Positions 13,834 to 15,851 of a stretch of 15,851 nucleotides of DNA are shown piece after piece (position 1 is the first letter of the stretch; every line of letters begins with the position of its first letter). Origin of the DNA: Myxococcales bacterium (GTDB lineage: Bacteria > Myxococcota > Polyangia > Polyangiales > Polyangiaceae). The notes below the pieces were generated by a model that was not told the origin of the DNA, made no database searches, and saw nothing but the letters and a program-made list of their open reading frames with translations. The DNA is taken from assembly GCA_020430865.1 (NCBI GenBank), contig JAGQIY010001132.1, positions 1 through 15,851 of the forward strand. Reading direction: 5' to 3'. The translations under genes were made by a program, and so were the position numbers.

Positions 13834-15519
13834 TTAGAACGCAGCGCTAGCGCCGACGAGAGGCTCGCTGTTCATCACCGTGCGCTCGATGCCGTCGAAG
13901 GACGTGAGTCCGGAACCGCTAGGGTAAAGCTTCGAGTAGTACTCAGACAGCATGCGCGCCGCGGAGAACTTGGTCTCGCTCATCTCGATCGAGGAGCGCA
14001 TCATCTGCCGCCAGCGGTGCGGATACTGGTAGTATGTGGGGATCACCTCTTGGGTAAGCACGCGGATCAAATCCTGCTGATCGTGCGCGTCTTGATCATC
14101 GCCTTCGTATCCGCCACCGATCTGCCAACCTGTAACACCGTGTTCACAGCCTTCGGGCCACCAACCGTCGAGCACGCTGCAGTTGAGCACGCCGTTCATC
14201 GCAGCCTTCATGCCGCTGGTTCCCGACGCCTCCATCGGCCGGCGCGGATTGTTCAGCCAGACATCGGCGCCGCGCGTAAGGATGCGCCCTAGCTGCATGT
14301 CGTAGTTCTGCAGGAACACGACGCTCTGCGGGTAACGCTTGGTCATCTGCGCGATGCGCTCGATCACCGCCTTGCCCGGCAGGTCTTTCGGGTGCGCCTT
14401 GCCGCTGAACACCAGCTGTAGCTTTCCGCTCTTGAGGAGCGGCTCCAGGCGCTCGGAGTCGCCGAAAATCAAGTCCGCGCGCTTGTAGGTGGCCGCACGG
14501 CGCGCGAAGCCAACAAGCAGCTTGTCCACCGCGAGCTTGACGCCGGTACGGCGCTCGACCTCGTCGATCAGCTCCCACTTGAGATCCTGGTGAGCGTCCC
14601 AGAGCGTGTCCGCGTAGCTGTTCCGGATCCGCCCATCTTGCCAGGTGCCCTGGTGCACTCCATTGGTGATCGCGACGATCGGCGACGCGTGCCTGATGTG
14701 CGCCCACATCTTCCGGGATGTTTCCCCGTGGAGCTGAGCGACGCCGTTTGCGATGCGCGAAAGGCGGAGCCCCGCCACAGTCATTCCGAAGGGGTCGCCA
14801 CCGATGCGCGCGAGCTGATCCTTGGTGAAGCAGCCAATGTCGGCGCCTTGCTCGAACAGGCGCGACAACGGGTGGACCTCGTTCCCAGCCACGACCGGCG
14901 TGTGAGTCGTGAACACGACCTTTCGCCGTACCGCCTTCCAGGCAGCGAAGAACTCGAGCCCAGCGCTCATCTCCTCGCGGATCAGCTCCAGCCCTGCAAA
15001 CGCCGCATGTCCCTCGTTGAAGTGGTAGACGTCGACTTCGTGTCCCAACGCGCGCAGGAGCCGCACGCCTCCCACGCCCAGCAACACCTCTTGCGCCACT
15101 CGGTCGTCGTCATTTCCCCCATACAGACGGCGGGTGAGCCAGCGGTCCACCTCGTTTACCGGTTCGAGCAAGTAGAGCGGCGCCGAACCGAACAGCTCAC
15201 ACTTGAGCGCGGTGACCGGGATCAGCTTGTCCCGGATCTTCAACGAGAACTCGATGCCGGTTGGCTCCAAGCCCTCGCGGAGCGTGGGCTGATTGGTGTC
15301 GACAACGCGACCGTCCTTACCCAGGCTCTGGATCGTGTAGCCCTGATTCCAGAAGATGCCGATCCCCACGAGCGGCACCTCGGCGTCCTTCGCGGCCTTC
15401 ATCGCGTCCCCTGCGAGGACGCCGAGCCCACCTGAGTAGATGGGGAGCTTCTCGTCGAGGCCGAACTCCATGCAAAAGTACGCGACGCGGGGGGCCTGGG
15501 CGCTGACGGACTGGTTCAT
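13834..15519 (-). CDS. glgP: Alpha-glucan phosphorylase, short form
   Basis: Releases glucose-1-phosphate from glycogen or other alpha-1,4-glucans with pyridoxal phosphate as cofactor, in the cytoplasm. 561 residues, matching the short bacterial/archaeal form that lacks the long N-terminal domain of the MalP/animal type. AYFCMEFGLDEKLPIYSGGL (13-32) is the characteristic start. VYHFNEGHAAFAGLE (164-178), FTTHTPVVAGNE (203-214), ITNGVHQGTW (284-293), and FARRAATYKRADL are the active-site segments. EASGTSGMKAAMNG (430-443) includes Lys438, which should hold the pyridoxal phosphate. The ATG has a strong GGAGGAGA (15524-15531) a few bases upstream. No other glycogen genes are in view, so it appears to be a single-gene unit, perhaps controlled through the inverted repeat just upstream. 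The C-terminal 20 residues are not distinctive. Confidence 0.95.
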   Translation of the reverse strand: MNQSVSAQAPRVAYFCMEFGLDEKLPIYSGGLGVLAGDAMKAAKDAEVPLVGIGIFWNQGYTIQSLGKDGRVVDTNQPTLREGLEPTGIEFSLKIRDKLIPVTALKCELFGSAPLYLLEPVNEVDRWLTRRLYGGNDDDRVAQEVLLGVGGVRLLRALGHEVDVYHFNEGHAAFAGLELIREEMSAGLEFFAAWKAVRRKVVFTTHTPVVAGNEVHPLSRLFEQGADIGCFTKDQLARIGGDPFGMTVAGLRLSRIANGVAQLHGETSRKMWAHIRHASPIVAITNGVHQGTWQDGRIRNSYADTLWDAHQDLKWELIDEVERRTGVKLAVDKLLVGFARRAATYKRADLIFGDSERLEPLLKSGKLQLVFSGKAHPKDLPGKAVIERIAQMTKRYPQSVVFLQNYDMQLGRILTRGADVWLNNPRRPMEASGTSGMKAAMNGVLNCSVLDGWWPEGCEHGVTGWQIGGGYEGDDQDAHDQQDLIRVLTQEVIPTYYQYPHRWRQMMRSSIEMSETKFSAARMLSEYYSKLYPSGSGLTSFDGIERTVMNSEPLVGASAAF

Positions 15520-15523
15520 GACA

Positions 15524-15531
15524 TCTCCTCC
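15524..15531 (-). promoter_or_regulatory. Shine-Dalgarno site of glgP
   Basis: GGAGGAGA on the minus strand, four bases before the ATG at 15519. One of the best ribosome binding sites in the window, suggesting efficient translation. Confidence 0.8.
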
Positions 15532-15541
15532 AGGCGACTTA

Positions 15542-15561
15542 GTAACTCAAAAATGAGTTAC
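15542..15561. promoter_or_regulatory. Perfect inverted repeat upstream of glgP, probable operator
   Basis: GTAACTCA (15542-15549) and TGAGTTAC (15554-15561) are exact inverted copies separated by AAAA. The centre is 32 bases upstream of the glgP start codon. It is much more AT-rich than the surroundings and has the size of a dimeric repressor site. As RNA it would be a hairpin with a four-base loop in the leader. A second, shorter repeat, CTGAGG (15574-15579) and CCTCAG (15589-15594), lies further upstream. Confidence 0.5.
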
Positions 15562-15851
15562 CACAAGCCCAAACTGAGGTTCCCGGCTCCTCAGAGCCAG
15601 CTCCAGCTGCCTTAGATCATGAATTTCAGGGGGTTAGGAGCAACGCAGGGAAACCGCCCGCGCCGCCTCGAGCAGCTGCTCCTCGCCCCCAAACCCCTTT
15701 CCTGGCCCAGGACCGCGCGGAAACGTTCCGAACCTGCCTGCCGCGCCTCGACCCCGAGCACCCGACCTCGCGGTCACAACGCGGCAACCAAGCTTCTACC
15801 AAAGCCCTCACCGACGCGGGAGAGCCAAAGTGCCCACGTGAACTCGTCACC

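Larger units (their letters stand above)
15520..15851. other. Non-coding stretch at the right end
   Basis: 332 bases upstream of glgP with no convincing gene. The first 120 bases are relatively AT-rich and hold the glgP ribosome binding site and inverted repeats, so the promoter is probably here. The remaining GC-rich part carries only a 74-codon minus-strand frame with Arg/Gly-rich low-complexity translation, which I do not accept as a gene. The next gene may start beyond the window. Confidence 0.6.

Noticed and set aside
15626..15850. 74-codon minus-strand open frame at the right edge
   Set aside because: Arg/Gly-rich low-complexity translation, no motif or ribosome binding site, as expected by chance in GC-rich DNA.

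Overview
The window is GC-rich and densely coded. It looks like a chromosomal segment of a Gram-negative member of the Myxococcota. The reasons are a short protein ending in a MYXO-CTERM-like Cys-TM-Arg tail, complete Kdo biosynthesis genes (hence a lipopolysaccharide outer membrane), several lipoproteins and secreted proteins, and a clear preference for G or C at third codon positions. I see no rRNA, tRNA, CRISPR array, insertion sequence, integrase or attachment site.

Layout. On the + strand (2-4346) lie the 3' part of a GT39/ArnT-like membrane glycosyltransferase, a lipoprotein with an ExbD-like domain, a conserved-looking soluble protein of unknown function, and a radical SAM enzyme with an atypical C-terminal cysteine pattern. 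Converging on it from the - strand (7029-4354) is a tight three-gene cluster: an SxxK serine hydrolase lipoprotein, a 77-residue near-minimal MYXO-CTERM protein, and an unrecognised protein with repeated strand-turn-strand units that recall ABBA-type aromatic/peptide prenyltransferases. A small DMT-type transporter (YdcZ/DUF606) stands alone on the + strand at 7117-7569.

The - strand from 13053 to 7575 is a four-gene operon with overlapping or nearly abutting genes: kdsA (Kdo-8-phosphate synthase), kdsB (CMP-Kdo synthetase), a cytoplasmic molybdopterin oxidoreductase, and a protein whose middle resembles the nucleotide-sugar half of Kdo transferase WaaA. In that protein the membrane-acceptor half is replaced by about 280 mostly helical, charged residues. 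The first two genes make CMP-Kdo. The last could use it or a related sugar. The molybdoenzyme is an unexpected member. Divergent from kdsA is a small GT8-like glycosyltransferase (13120-13815), so the neighbourhood has a cell-surface glycan theme, together with the GT39 gene at the left edge.

The right end holds a short-form alpha-glucan phosphorylase (15519-13834, - strand) with a strong ribosome binding site and a perfect 8-bp inverted repeat just upstream. The last 332 bases contain no convincing gene. The most original items are the molybdoenzyme inside a Kdo operon with the chimeric GT30-like protein, and the hydrolase / mini-MYXO-CTERM / ABBA-like cluster facing an orphan radical SAM enzyme. 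Their functions are inferences, not shown by the sequence.
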